A stretch of DNA of 64,000 nucleotides from Desulfovibrio sp. (GCA_024683955.1 JAIKXS010000023.1:1-64000), one strand, 5' to 3'. Shown: positions 6,914-15,764, counted from the stretch's first letter. The notes: generated by a model not told the origin, from the letters alone. Made by a program: numbers and translations.

Positions 6914-9012
6914 ACGCACTTGCCACTGCGAGGACCTTAGTTTCCCGCACGACCCAGCACAGTGACCTTGCCCTTGTGGGTCTGCTTGTTGCTGTTATTG
7001 CGTTGATGATCATGCCCCTGCCCACCTTTTTGGTGGACACGCTTATTGGTCTTAATTTGTCTCTCTCATTCGCCATCCTCATGATGACGATGTACGTGAA
7101 AACGCCTCTTGAATTCTCTTCGTTTCCAACCATGCTCCTCTTCACCACGCTCTTTCGCGTGGGACTGAATATCACAACCACACGTCTTATTCTGCTTAAT
7201 GCTGATGCCGGCGAAATTATTCAGACGTTCGGTGAGTTTGCCCTGGGTGGCAATTTCGTGGTCGGTGCTGTGGTTTTTCTTATTCTGACAATTGTCCAGT
7301 TCCTCGTCATTTCCAAGGGTGCGGAACGTGTGGCCGAAGTGGGCGCTCGTTTTACACTCGATGCCATGCCGGGCAAACAGATGTCCATTGATGCCGATAT
7401 GCGTGCCGGCGTCATCGATATGGCCGAGGCGCAGAAGCGCCGTGAGGTCATCAGTCAGGAAAGCAAGATGTTCGGCGCTATGGACGGCGCCATGAAGTTT
7501 GTCAAGGGTGACAGCATCGCCGGTATGGTTGTGGCCGTGGTCAACATCGTGGGTGGAACTGTCATAGGTGTCACACAGCGTGGCATTCCTGCTTCGGAAG
7601 CCTTGAACATTTATGGTATTCTTACCATTGGCGACGGCTTGGTCTCACAGATCCCTTCGCTTATTATCGCCATTTCGGCCGGCATCCTCATCACACGTTC
7701 CGGCGACACTCAGGTGGATGTGGGGGCACAGATTGGCGGGCAGTTTTTTAACCAGCCAAAAGCCCTCTTTATTGCCGGTGCCCTCATTTTCCTCTTCGCC
7801 CTTATCCCTGGGTTCCCCAAGCCACAGCTTTTCACCCTGGCTTTTGCTATTGGTGGATTCGCCTACGTTCTTGACCGCATCAAGAATGCGCCTGCATCCC
7901 GCCGTGACGCCAGGTCGGATTTTCAGCAATCTGTACGCGCTTCCACCGAAAGTCAGGCAGGGCCGAGACGAAATCCCAGCGAACCGCAGGACGATTTCTC
8001 GCCAACCGTGCCGATTATCCTTGATATTTCCGAAGAACTCTCCACGGCGTTAGACTTTGACAAGCTGAACGACGAGCTTGCCGCCCTTCGCCGGGCTCTC
8101 TATTTTGATCTCGGTGTGCCCTTCCCTGGCATCAATCTGCGCGTGGCACGACGCCTTACTGGCCTGACATACGAACTGCAGATCAATGAAATTCCTCTGA
8201 CTTCAGGCAAACTTGAACCCCATATGTCGCTCGCCCGCGAAAGTGAGGAGACTCTCTCCATGCTGGGCGTGCAGGTTAAAAAGGGCGAGGATTTCCTGCC
8301 GGATGTGGAAAGTCTTTGGGTGTCGGATGCCGACGCCGAGCGACTTGCCAAGGGTAGTGTTTCCTGTATGAGTCACTCACGGATTATAGCCTATCACCTT
8401 TCTCTTCTGCTTTCTCGCCACGCCGGGGATTTTGTAGGCATGCAGGAGACGAAGTATCTGCTTGACCGCATGGAGGAACGCGCGCCTGATCTTGTGCATG
8501 AGGCAACGCGTCTTCAGCCAGTGCAGCGTATTGCCGAGATTTTTCAGCGTATGGTGCAGGAGCAGGTGTCTATCCGGGACCTTCGTGGCATCCTTGAGGC
8601 TCTTATTGAATGGAGCGCCAAGGAGAAAGACATTATTATGCTTACGGAATACGTGAGGGGGGCGCTGAAAAGACAGATCTGCTACATGCATTCTCGAGGA
8701 CAGAATATGCTGCCCGCAATTCTGTTGGATCCTCCCGTTGAGGAAACCATACGCAAATCCGTCCGTCAGACGTCGGCCGGCGCCTTTCTCTCTTTGGATC
8801 CTGATACATCCAAACGCTTTCTTGACGCGGTAACTGATGCTGCCGGCGACTACAGAAAACACAGCCAAAAACCTGTACTTCTTGCCAGTATGGATATCCG
8901 CCGTTATGTGCGACGTCTTATCGAAGCAAAACATTATGATCTTATGGTGCTGTCCTATCAGGAACTAACACCTGAAATTTCGGTGCAGCCCCTGAGTCGC
9001 ATCCGTCTGTAG
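6910..9012 (+). CDS. sctV: T3SS export gate protein SctV (LcrD/YscV/InvA)
   Basis: A 700-residue inner-membrane export gate of the FlhA/LcrD family, which forms a nonameric ring that receives chaperone-substrate complexes. The N-terminal half (about 15-330) has the family's multiple transmembrane helices and the very conserved cytosolic loop (MPGKQMSIDADMRAG, then AMDGAMKFVKGD). A polar linker at about 340-370 leads to the cytosolic nonamer domain. Length is typical. The presence of SctX/SctY-like neighbours, rather than flagellar genes, marks it as T3SS and not FlhA. The GTG start overlaps the preceding stop. Confidence 0.95.
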   Translation: MNALATARTLVSRTTQHSDLALVGLLVAVIALMIMPLPTFLVDTLIGLNLSLSFAILMMTMYVKTPLEFSSFPTMLLFTTLFRVGLNITTTRLILLNADAGEIIQTFGEFALGGNFVVGAVVFLILTIVQFLVISKGAERVAEVGARFTLDAMPGKQMSIDADMRAGVIDMAEAQKRREVISQESKMFGAMDGAMKFVKGDSIAGMVVAVVNIVGGTVIGVTQRGIPASEALNIYGILTIGDGLVSQIPSLIIAISAGILITRSGDTQVDVGAQIGGQFFNQPKALFIAGALIFLFALIPGFPKPQLFTLAFAIGGFAYVLDRIKNAPASRRDARSDFQQSVRASTESQAGPRRNPSEPQDDFSPTVPIILDISEELSTALDFDKLNDELAALRRALYFDLGVPFPGINLRVARRLTGLTYELQINEIPLTSGKLEPHMSLARESEETLSMLGVQVKKGEDFLPDVESLWVSDADAERLAKGSVSCMSHSRIIAYHLSLLLSRHAGDFVGMQETKYLLDRMEERAPDLVHEATRLQPVQRIAEIFQRMVQEQVSIRDLRGILEALIEWSAKEKDIIMLTEYVRGALKRQICYMHSRGQNMLPAILLDPPVEETIRKSVRQTSAGAFLSLDPDTSKRFLDAVTDAAGDYRKHSQKPVLLASMDIRRYVRRLIEAKHYDLMVLSYQELTPEISVQPLSRIRL

Positions 9013-9021
9013 GGAGTCGGC

Positions 9022-9279
9022 ATGGAATCGGGAACCTCCTACGCCGCGCAGGCCCTCATGCTCGTCATGGAGCTTTCGTTGCCCCCCATCTTGGTGGCCG
9101 CCGTGGTGGGTATCCTTTTCAGCCTTTTTCAGGCCATTACGCAACTGCAGGAACAAACTTTGTCCTTTGGCGTTAAGCTGATTGCCGTGGGCATTGCCCT
9201 TTTTCTTATGGCCGACTGGCTATGTGGTGCCATCCTGCGCTTCGGAGGGGAGGTTTTTGACAGGTTCCAATTGTTTTAA
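9022..9279 (+). CDS. sctS: T3SS export apparatus protein SctS (YscS/FliQ family)
   Basis: An 85-residue protein with two hydrophobic helices (about 8-35 and 50-75), as in YscS and FliQ, including the conserved region PPILVAAVVGILFSLFQAIT followed by QLQEQTLSF. SctS is part of the SctRST export channel. Ribosome site GGGAGT precedes the ATG. It follows sctV by 9 bases and precedes sctT; the usual upstream partner sctR is absent. Confidence 0.93.
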   Translation: MESGTSYAAQALMLVMELSLPPILVAAVVGILFSLFQAITQLQEQTLSFGVKLIAVGIALFLMADWLCGAILRFGGEVFDRFQLF

Positions 9280-9292
9280 GCGGAGCTGAACA

Positions 9293-10123
9293 GTGGACCT
9301 TTTCGGCATTCTGGAGCAGTTGGCCATTTTCAAGCATCTTACGGCATTTCTTCTGGGCATGCCGCGTCTTTTCGCTGTAGCTCTGGTTGCCCCTTTTCTC
9401 GGAACGGGGGTACTTGAGGGTCAGATATGGCTTCTACTGGTGCTTGGTTTGTACCTCCCCCTTCACCCAGCGGTGATGGCTGAGTTGTACCCTGCTGTCA
9501 CCATTTCCTTAGATATGGACATGTATGTGGCCGGGCGCCTTGGGCTTATTTTTCTCAAGGAAACCCTGCTCGGACTTGCTCTTGGCCTGTTGGCGGGACT
9601 TCCGTTCTGGGCTATTGAGAGTGCGGGCGTTTTCATGGATAATCAGCGGGGTGCAGCGCAGGCAGAGGGCACGGAAATTCTCACGGGTAAGAGCGTGAGC
9701 CCCATGGGCGGACTGCTCTTTCAGTGTCTTGTTTATCTTTTCTTCACGACAGGCGCTTTTTTGGCCTTTATGGGTCTTGTCTATGCCAGCTATGAACTCT
9801 GGCCAGTGACGCACTTCCTTCCGATGCCAAAAACCTCCTCCGTACCCCTCTTCTTTGCCGGCAAGGTCGCCTGGCTTATGAGTTTCATGCTGCTCATCTC
9901 TGCGCCTATCGCGGTGGCCTGCCTTCTTGTCGATATCTCGCTCGGTCTAATCAATCGTTTTTCCCCGCAACTCAACGCCTACGTCCTTGCCATGCCTATA
10001 AAAAGCGGCTTGGCTGCCGTGTTGCTTTGTCTCTACCTGGGACTTTTGGTCAACTATTCTCCGCATATCTTTCGGTATGTTGACGAACTGCTCGGAGTTT
10101 TTGAAAAAATGCTGAAGAGCTGA
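9293..10123 (+). CDS. sctT: T3SS export apparatus protein SctT (YscT/FliR family)
   Basis: A 276-residue polytopic membrane protein of the YscT/FliR family, with about six to eight hydrophobic segments. The conserved loop ESAGVFMDNQRGAAQAEGTE is the family signature (E-S-A-G then D-x-Q-R-G). It assembles with SctR and SctS into the export channel. Translation starts at GTG 9293, preceded by GCGGAG. The stop is one base before the sctU start region, so the operon is tightly packed. Confidence 0.94.
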   Translation: MDLFGILEQLAIFKHLTAFLLGMPRLFAVALVAPFLGTGVLEGQIWLLLVLGLYLPLHPAVMAELYPAVTISLDMDMYVAGRLGLIFLKETLLGLALGLLAGLPFWAIESAGVFMDNQRGAAQAEGTEILTGKSVSPMGGLLFQCLVYLFFTTGAFLAFMGLVYASYELWPVTHFLPMPKTSSVPLFFAGKVAWLMSFMLLISAPIAVACLLVDISLGLINRFSPQLNAYVLAMPIKSGLAAVLLCLYLGLLVNYSPHIFRYVDELLGVFEKMLKS

Positions 10124-10124
10124 T

Positions 10125-11165
10125 ATGGCCGACGAAAAAACAGAACAACCAACCCCAAAACGACTACGCGACGTACGGAAGAAGGGACAGGTGGCAAAAA
10201 GCCAGGATGTCGCTTCCTCGCTCTCTGTTTTGGCTATTGCCCTTTACCTTATGGCTTTGGGCCCGGATATGCTAGACTCACTCATTGATATGGCCCAGGC
10301 GCCCATAGAGCTTATGAGCCTGCCATTTGAGGAAGCTCTTCCGCGTGCTGCTGCCATTGTCTGGCAATCTTCCCTGCGTCTTTTGTTGCCACTTATGGGA
10401 ATGGTGTTGACTGTTGTGCTTGTTTCAAATCTGGCCCAAGTGGGCGTGCTCTTTGCCTTGGAAGCGGCCAAACCAAAGCTTGAGAATCTTAACCCGGCAC
10501 AGTGGTTCAAAAAGGTTTTTTCCCTTAAAAACGCCTTCGAACTTTTTAAAAACATTTTGAAGGTGACCGTACTTACCGTGGCGGTGTACATTATCTTTAA
10601 AGACTACATGCCGCTTCTTTTCCGGATTCCGCAAAGCAATATCGGGAGCATGTGGGCTGTGCTTGGATCGGCTGCTCTTGACCTTATTCTTACCTCAGCA
10701 TGTATTTTCTGTGTCCTTGCCGCACTTGATTACTTTTTTCAAAAATGGCAGTTCACCAAGAAAAATATGATGAGTAAGGAGGAGGTCAAGCGCGAATATA
10801 AGGAGAGCGAGGGTGATCCGCTCATCAAGAGCAAGCGCAAACAGGTACATCAGGAGCTCATAAATCAGAACAACCTGCAGAAAGTTAGAAAAGCGAAGGT
10901 ACTAGTTGTGAATCCTACCCATTATGCTGTTGCGTTGGACTACGAAAAGGACAAGACTCCCCTGCCGGTTATCCTGGCGAAGGGCCAGGGCGAGCTGGCC
11001 CTGAGGATGATGGATGTCGCCCGCCAGGAGGGAATTCCTATTATGCACAATGTGCCTCTGGCTCGAAGCCTTTATGCGGAAGGAACGGAGGATTCCTATA
11101 TTCCCAAGGAGCTTATCGGACCTGTGGCTGAGGTCCTGCGGTGGGCACAGGGGCTTGGCAAATGA
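10125..11165 (+). CDS. sctU: T3SS autoprotease switch protein SctU (YscU/FlhB family)
   Basis: A 346-residue inner-membrane protein with four transmembrane helices in the N-terminal 210 residues and a cytosolic domain carrying the self-cleaving NPTH motif; Asn is residue 263, the same number as in Yersinia YscU. Cleavage at Asn-Pro sets substrate specificity. The N-terminus EKTEQPTPKRLRDVRKKGQV is the family signature. It is the last gene of the plus-strand T3SS operon; about 550 bases without a gene follow. Confidence 0.96.
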   Translation: MADEKTEQPTPKRLRDVRKKGQVAKSQDVASSLSVLAIALYLMALGPDMLDSLIDMAQAPIELMSLPFEEALPRAAAIVWQSSLRLLLPLMGMVLTVVLVSNLAQVGVLFALEAAKPKLENLNPAQWFKKVFSLKNAFELFKNILKVTVLTVAVYIIFKDYMPLLFRIPQSNIGSMWAVLGSAALDLILTSACIFCVLAALDYFFQKWQFTKKNMMSKEEVKREYKESEGDPLIKSKRKQVHQELINQNNLQKVRKAKVLVVNPTHYAVALDYEKDKTPLPVILAKGQGELALRMMDVARQEGIPIMHNVPLARSLYAEGTEDSYIPKELIGPVAEVLRWAQGLGK

Positions 11166-11719
11166 TCGCCTGCTTATCCCTGACAGGTCACGCGGAACTC
11201 GCAATGAGAAGTCGCTCACTTCCTTACAAACGTCATATGGTCCAAGTTGTCTGACCGGCGCCGTACGGAAAACAATGCGGTTTCATGAAATGATTGGCTT
11301 TCCTGTCGAGAAGGGAATGTTTAGGTCGAGGTCCGAGAACTCGGGCTCAGATTTTATACAGGCAGGCCATGAGTGTGTTGGACGGGTGCCGAGAGCACGG
11401 CAGATGAACATGTTTTGTATGAGACGGGATCTTTCTGTTGGCAGAACGTGAAGTGAACAGTTGCCTTGCCGCCGCAAATTATCCCGAAAGAAAGCAGTCG
11501 AAAAGATCCGTGCCCGTTCCAGACACTTCCGGCTGCACAGATTGCATGAAAATGTTTGGGCAGGCTTACGAGCTCCTTCCCGGTCCCATTTTTGTCCGTC
11601 GCACCTCAGTAAGGGCTTCGGCTGCTGTTACAGAAGCGAAATCGCCTTGTCAGAGGTGCCTGTTGAGGGGGTAGCTTCTCCTGAGATCGGCCAGAAAAAA
11701 CGTTAAGGAGCACATGGTC
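11166..11719. other. Intergenic region after sctU with no supported gene
   Basis: About 550 bases between sctU and a terminator-like hairpin. Several open frames of 64-145 codons overlap here on both strands, but none has a good ribosome site, recognisable motif or normal composition. It may hold the worn remains of a further T3SS gene; nothing shows which one. Confidence 0.55.
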
Positions 11720-11770
11720 AAAAAAGTGAACTGTTTATCCGGCCAAGCGCGGAAAGCGGTTCACTTTTTT
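11720..11770. terminator. Probable bidirectional terminator
   Basis: A long hairpin: AAAAAAGTGAAC (11720-11731) pairs perfectly with GTTCACTTTTTT (11759-11770), and the inner part pairs imperfectly. It gives a U tract on either strand. It lies between the end of the plus-strand T3SS operon and the end of the minus-strand exported protein, so it can serve both. Confidence 0.75.
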
Positions 11771-11794
11771 TATCCCGAAAGACAGATGTTTGTC

Positions 11795-12286
11795 CTATTT
11801 CCAGAGGTGGGCGTATCGGCTTGCAATGCCGTCCGTCCGTTCGAAGATGCTGTCCACAAGGGCCCCGAGACCATCGTCTGTGATGATTCCGCTTGTGTGT
11901 TTCAGCAGGAATGGCAGATAGCCTTTGCCTTGCTTGAAGACCCAACAAATACTGTATATAGATCCTATGCTGGGTCGCGAGGGAAATTCCGTCTGCGTTG
12001 AAACCGATATAACGAGTTGAGGTTTGTCTTTATCGGATGCGGCGGCCAGGCTGAAAAGATTGCTCTGATTAAAGCGTTCCTTGAGGCGCATGACGAATTT
12101 GGCGCCGAGGCTGTCCGTTCCGTCGTTTTCAAGGCCGATGAATGTCACTGTGCCAGGGGCTTTGTCGTTTTTTTCGGCTACGGGCTTTCCTGCCTGAGGC
12201 GCCTGTGCATCGCTTTGTGCACCGTAGGTCTGTGTTGCGAGAGAAAGAGCCAACATCAGGACAAATGTGAAGAGGTATTTTTTCAT
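11795..12286 (-). CDS. Exported protein of unknown function
   Basis: A 163-residue protein with a clear signal peptide: Met-Lys-Lys, then a hydrophobic core and a probable cleavage site after TQTYGA (about residue 23). The mature part starts with a polar Ala/Gln/Lys-rich linker, followed by a compact domain starting VTFIGLENDG, a pattern seen in periplasmic domains that assess or bind envelope components, though no family is certain. ATG 12286 was chosen because the signal peptide begins there; no strong Shine-Dalgarno is seen. It is alone on its strand between the T3SS terminator and asnS. Function unknown. Confidence 0.65.
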   Translation of the reverse strand: MKKYLFTFVLMLALSLATQTYGAQSDAQAPQAGKPVAEKNDKAPGTVTFIGLENDGTDSLGAKFVMRLKERFNQSNLFSLAAASDKDKPQLVISVSTQTEFPSRPSIGSIYSICWVFKQGKGYLPFLLKHTSGIITDDGLGALVDSIFERTDGIASRYAHLWK

Positions 12287-12479
12287 CAGATGCATTTCAG
12301 CGCATACCCCGGTTTGATGGTCGGGACGGTACGCTGCCTCCAATTCTGGGTTCGAGTTTGACTTGAGAGAAATATGCCCTACTTTTTGATGATTGTACGG
12401 AACAAGTCAACGAGCCGCAATGAGTAAAACGTTTTTTTTCACCTGCACCCTTGTTTGCCTGATCTCTGATCTCAGACGT

Positions 12480-12698
12480 GTATCGTCTGTGCATGCGAAT
12501 CTATTTAGATTTTATATAATTTTTATTTTATTGTAAATATCCTGTAATTTTTCCATATTTTTATATTTCAGTACAATACATTTGTATATAACAATTATTA
12601 TATTTTTATATGTAGTGTATTGTAATAATATTGTGTTGTCGATAGGAATAGAGAAATTATTTTGTAAAATATATAAATGTAAAATAGGAATTATAGCA
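12480..12698. other. Strongly AT-rich leader upstream of asnS
   Basis: About 200 bases made almost only of A and T runs, in sharp contrast to the flanking genes. Several TATAAT-like sequences occur, so it probably contains the asnS promoter. A short hairpin AGACG-TGTAT-CGTCT lies just before it at about 12474-12488. It may also mark a junction of the T3SS island with the core genome. Confidence 0.5.
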
Positions 12699-14066
12699 AT
12701 GGAACGAGTGCTTATAAAAGATGCTCTTCTATCCAATGTCCCGTTGGAACAAATACGTATCGCGGGTTGGATAAGAACGCGAAGGGATGCGAAAGGATTT
12801 TCTTTTCTTGAACTTAATGATGGCTCATGTCTGAGCAATATACAGTGCATAGTGGACGAAGGCACAACTGCACACAAGGCACTTTTGTCAGCAAATACCG
12901 GCGCAGGACTCATCCTTTCCGGTTCTCTTGTTCCATCTCCGGGAAAGGGGCAGCGCTGGGAAATCCGTGTGCGCGATCTTGAGCTACTGGGCGTGGCTGA
13001 TCCTGAAACCTATCCATTGCAGAAAAAACGCCATTCTGACGAATTTTTGCGTTCTATCGCTCACTTACGCGTTCGGACTAACAAATATGGCGCTGCCATG
13101 CGGGTCCGTTCGGAAGCGGCATTTGCGATCCACCAATGGCTGAGGGAACATTCGTTTTACTACGTGCATACACCCATTCTCACCGGTTCCGACTGTGAGG
13201 GGGCAGGAGAGATGTTCCGTGTGTCGACGGACGGTGGCCAAAACAGTTCTTCTGATGACAGCTTTTTTGGGAAGACCTGTCATTTGACGGTCTCCGGGCA
13301 GCTGGAGGCTGAAGCGCTGGCTCTTGCCCTTGGTCGCGTCTACACATTTGGTCCTACATTTCGGGCTGAAAATTCCAATACGGCCCGTCACGCCGCTGAA
13401 TTTTGGATGGTCGAGCCTGAGATGGCCTTTGCCGATCTCAGGGATGATATGCACCTGGCCGAAGACCTGCTGAAAGGCGTAATGCGGAGCCTTCTCGAGA
13501 GATCCTCAGATGATCTAGCGCTTTTTGACAGATTTGTTCAGCCGAACCTTTTAAAAAAACTTGAAGATTGGAGCGGAAGCAGGTCCTTTGTCCATTTGCC
13601 GTACGGAGAATGTATAGAAATTTTGAAGAACTGTTCCGTAAAATTTGAGCATCCGGTCTCCTACGGCATTGACTTGCAGACCGAGCATGAGCGCTTCCTC
13701 GCAGAGGTGTACTGCAGTTTTCCCGTGATTATCACAGACTATCCTCGCGCTATTAAGCCGTTCTATATGCGGGACAACGACGACGGCCTGACTGTTGCCG
13801 CCATGGATATTCTTGTCCCCGGTATAGGGGAGATCGTCGGAGGTTCACAACGAGAGGAGCGTCTTGGAAGGCTGGAGGCCAAGATGGATGAGATGGGAAT
13901 GATGCCGGAGCGCTATTGGTGGTACAGTGATCTTAGACGTTTTGGTTCCGTGCCGCATGCGGGTTTTGGTCTTGGCTTTGAACGCCTGCTTATGCTGTTG
14001 ACGGGCATCGCCAATATTCGTGATGTGCTTCCGTTCCCACGGACGCCCGGAAATCTGGATTTTTGA
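12699..14066 (+). CDS. asnS: Asparaginyl-tRNA synthetase
   Basis: A 455-residue class IIb aminoacyl-tRNA synthetase that charges tRNA-Asn. The N-terminal OB-fold binds the anticodon (IRIAGWIRTRRDAKGFSFLE). The catalytic core shows motif 2 (FRAENSNTARHAAEFWMVEP, AsnRS type rather than AspRS) and motif 3 (GFGLGFERLLMLLTG). ATG 12699 was chosen because the protein then begins at the usual place (MERVLIKD) with AGGA nearby; the upstream frame is low-complexity AT sequence. A direct AsnRS in this genome means Asn-tRNA need not depend on GatCAB. Confidence 0.95.
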   Translation: MERVLIKDALLSNVPLEQIRIAGWIRTRRDAKGFSFLELNDGSCLSNIQCIVDEGTTAHKALLSANTGAGLILSGSLVPSPGKGQRWEIRVRDLELLGVADPETYPLQKKRHSDEFLRSIAHLRVRTNKYGAAMRVRSEAAFAIHQWLREHSFYYVHTPILTGSDCEGAGEMFRVSTDGGQNSSSDDSFFGKTCHLTVSGQLEAEALALALGRVYTFGPTFRAENSNTARHAAEFWMVEPEMAFADLRDDMHLAEDLLKGVMRSLLERSSDDLALFDRFVQPNLLKKLEDWSGSRSFVHLPYGECIEILKNCSVKFEHPVSYGIDLQTEHERFLAEVYCSFPVIITDYPRAIKPFYMRDNDDGLTVAAMDILVPGIGEIVGGSQREERLGRLEAKMDEMGMMPERYWWYSDLRRFGSVPHAGFGLGFERLLMLLTGIANIRDVLPFPRTPGNLDF

Positions 14067-14082
14067 GTCCTGAACGTGAACC

Positions 14083-14916
14083 ATGGACGAAAAAGGAGTG
14101 GACGGTGTGTCGAGGGATCCAGTTGGGCAAACAGCCCTGCTTCTTGATATCGGCAATACAGCTGTAAAATGTGGCCTAGTGCGCGGAAACGACTTCTTCT
14201 CTCGCTGTTCGTTCGCGGTTGGGTCTTGCAGAAGAGAAGACGCTAAGAAAGCGCTGCTGCGGTTTTTGGAGAAGGCATGCTGTTCGCCTTCTGAAATTAC
14301 CGAGGTCTATCTCTCTTCTGTCGTCCCTGCATGTTCGGATTCGTTTCATTCTGCCATAGATCGCATTTGCCGGGCATGTGTCGTTGATGTTCCAGCCGAT
14401 TGTCCCGTTCCCCTTCGTATCTGCTACGAGCCTGCAGAGTCGCTTGGTGCAGACCGGCTTGTGGAGGCCTTCGGTGCTCGGACGTTGTTCTCTGCAGAAC
14501 ACCTCATTGTGGTTGATATCGGAACCGCACTGACTATTGATTGCATAGAGCGCGACATGTTCTGTGGCGGTTTTATCCTCCCTGGACCAGAGGCGAGTCT
14601 TTCTGCACTTTGTCAGGCCACCGCTAAATTACCACTTCTGTCGCTTAAGGATGTGCGGGGACCTTTCAGACTTGGGCGTTCCACTGAGAGCTGTATACGT
14701 CTCGGAGTAGGATTTGGTTTTGTGGTCATGCTCGAGGGCTTGCTGAAAGAGCTTGCCAGAAATATTCAGGGTGAGGTCTCTATTGTCGGAACAGGTGGTT
14801 TTGCCATTGAGGTTGAGGCCATACGCCAGAGCCTGAATCAACCCCCCCTTTTTACCTCTGTTCTTCCTGATCTTGTACTCACAGGCCTTCTTTCGCTTTT
14901 CAGATCGCATCGTTGA
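14083..14916 (+). CDS. coaX: Type III pantothenate kinase
   Basis: A 277-residue ASKHA-fold kinase for the first step of coenzyme A synthesis. It shows the phosphate-binding motif LLDIGNTAVKCGLV near residue 20, the central GADRLVEAFGA and the second acidic motif VVDIGTALTID, and GGFILPGPEAS in the substrate region, all hallmarks of CoaX. It follows asnS by 16 bases, so the two may be cotranscribed. The later CoA enzymes CoaBC are encoded elsewhere in the window (52213). Confidence 0.93.
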   Translation: MDEKGVDGVSRDPVGQTALLLDIGNTAVKCGLVRGNDFFSRCSFAVGSCRREDAKKALLRFLEKACCSPSEITEVYLSSVVPACSDSFHSAIDRICRACVVDVPADCPVPLRICYEPAESLGADRLVEAFGARTLFSAEHLIVVDIGTALTIDCIERDMFCGGFILPGPEASLSALCQATAKLPLLSLKDVRGPFRLGRSTESCIRLGVGFGFVVMLEGLLKELARNIQGEVSIVGTGGFAIEVEAIRQSLNQPPLFTSVLPDLVLTGLLSLFRSHR

Positions 14917-15380
14917 TCGCTGACCTTGTGTCGTGTGCGTTCAGGGTGTACATGAAAGGGATCGTACGAGGGTAGTCGTTTCTTCTTCGTCAGCACCACC
15001 TCCGGACATCGATCTTTTCCCAGGAACAGCATTTTGCCTTGCCCCGCTCTGAACATGCGCCTTATGCGGAGGCACAGCGATCAGGTACCCCAATATTTAT
15101 GTATCTTGTTCCCGTTTTCATGTTATAGCCCTCTTCACAGAAGAGTCGCAAAACGCATGCTATTTCCCGTCTGGAACAGATTTGTGACAGGACCGTTTGC
15201 ATCGGGTACGGTCGAGTGCATTGTCTGCTCGTCGGGGAAAAAACGGTTGCGCTTGTCTTCCTGTGAATTCTCCCGAGTCTTGTTCTTTGCCAAGAGCCCC
15301 CTTGTTTCTTGCTGTTTTATTCCCATGACCTCGAATGCGGGCACTGCCGCTGAAATGCGCGGTGCCGCTTCAGCTAACTT
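14917..15380. other. Intergenic region with no supported gene
   Basis: About 460 bases after coaX and before the recognisable transposase remnant. The open frames here lack ribosome sites and motifs. It may contain further, unrecognisable parts of the decayed IS605-type element. Nothing else is seen. Confidence 0.5.
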
Positions 15381-15712
15381 GCTCGGGCTCCCAAAATTGG
15401 CAAAAACATCCAGGTGAAACGTGGATTGAACAAAGCCGGTCAGTCCGGATCAGTGCTGGTACGAGTTTCGGTGGCAGCTTGCCTGCAAACTGACGTGGCG
15501 GGGCGGCACACTGCTGGTTGTTCTTCAACCGCACCTCTTGCGGTTTTGAGACTCATGCCGATTTTAATGTGGCATTAAACATTTTGGCGGCCTGGCAGGC
15601 CGTGACTGCCTGTGGAGCGGGAAGGGCTGCTCAAGCACCCGCGGTTGAAGCAGGAACCCGCCTATGGTGCGGCCTAATAGGGCCCCCACCGATAGGAATC
15701 CCCCGACTTTAG
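15381..15712 (+). pseudogene. Decayed IS200/IS605-type TnpB, C-terminal remnant
   Basis: Three frames must be joined to read it. PKIGKNIQVKRGLNKA, then DQCWYEFRWQLACKLTWRGG, then TLLVVLQPHLLRF match the usual TnpB text just before the zinc finger. After a frame change comes TSCGFETHADFNVALNILAA, the typical end of the RuvC-like domain, with the first zinc-finger half missing by internal deletion. The N-terminal two thirds are gone. So this is a dead TnpB (RNA-guided nuclease ancestor of Cas12) with no TnpA nearby. Confidence 0.85.
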
Positions 15713-15729
15713 GCGGGGGAGGATGTCAA
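15690..15729 (+). mobile_element. Right end of the IS605-type element with hairpin
   Basis: The stretch ends in the common IS605/IS200 right-end form: a hairpin TCCCCCG-ACTTTAGG-CGGGGGA (15699-15720) followed by GGATGTCAA. In active elements this end is recognised by TnpA and is also the 3' part of the omega RNA that guides TnpB. Here it is well preserved although the protein is broken. The left end was not found. Confidence 0.8.
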
Positions 15730-15764
15730 ACCCTTGACCTTTCAGCATAATGGAGGCAGATACA

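Noticed and set aside
6910-11165. Flagellar export genes (flhA, fliQ, fliR, flhB) in place of T3SS
   Set aside because: The neighbours are translocators, gatekeeper and T3SS chaperones, no flagellar structural genes are present, and SctU Asn263 numbering fits YscU.
12340-12365. A GGTTCGAGT stretch resembling a tRNA T-loop
   Set aside because: No matching acceptor, D or anticodon stems can be folded around it.
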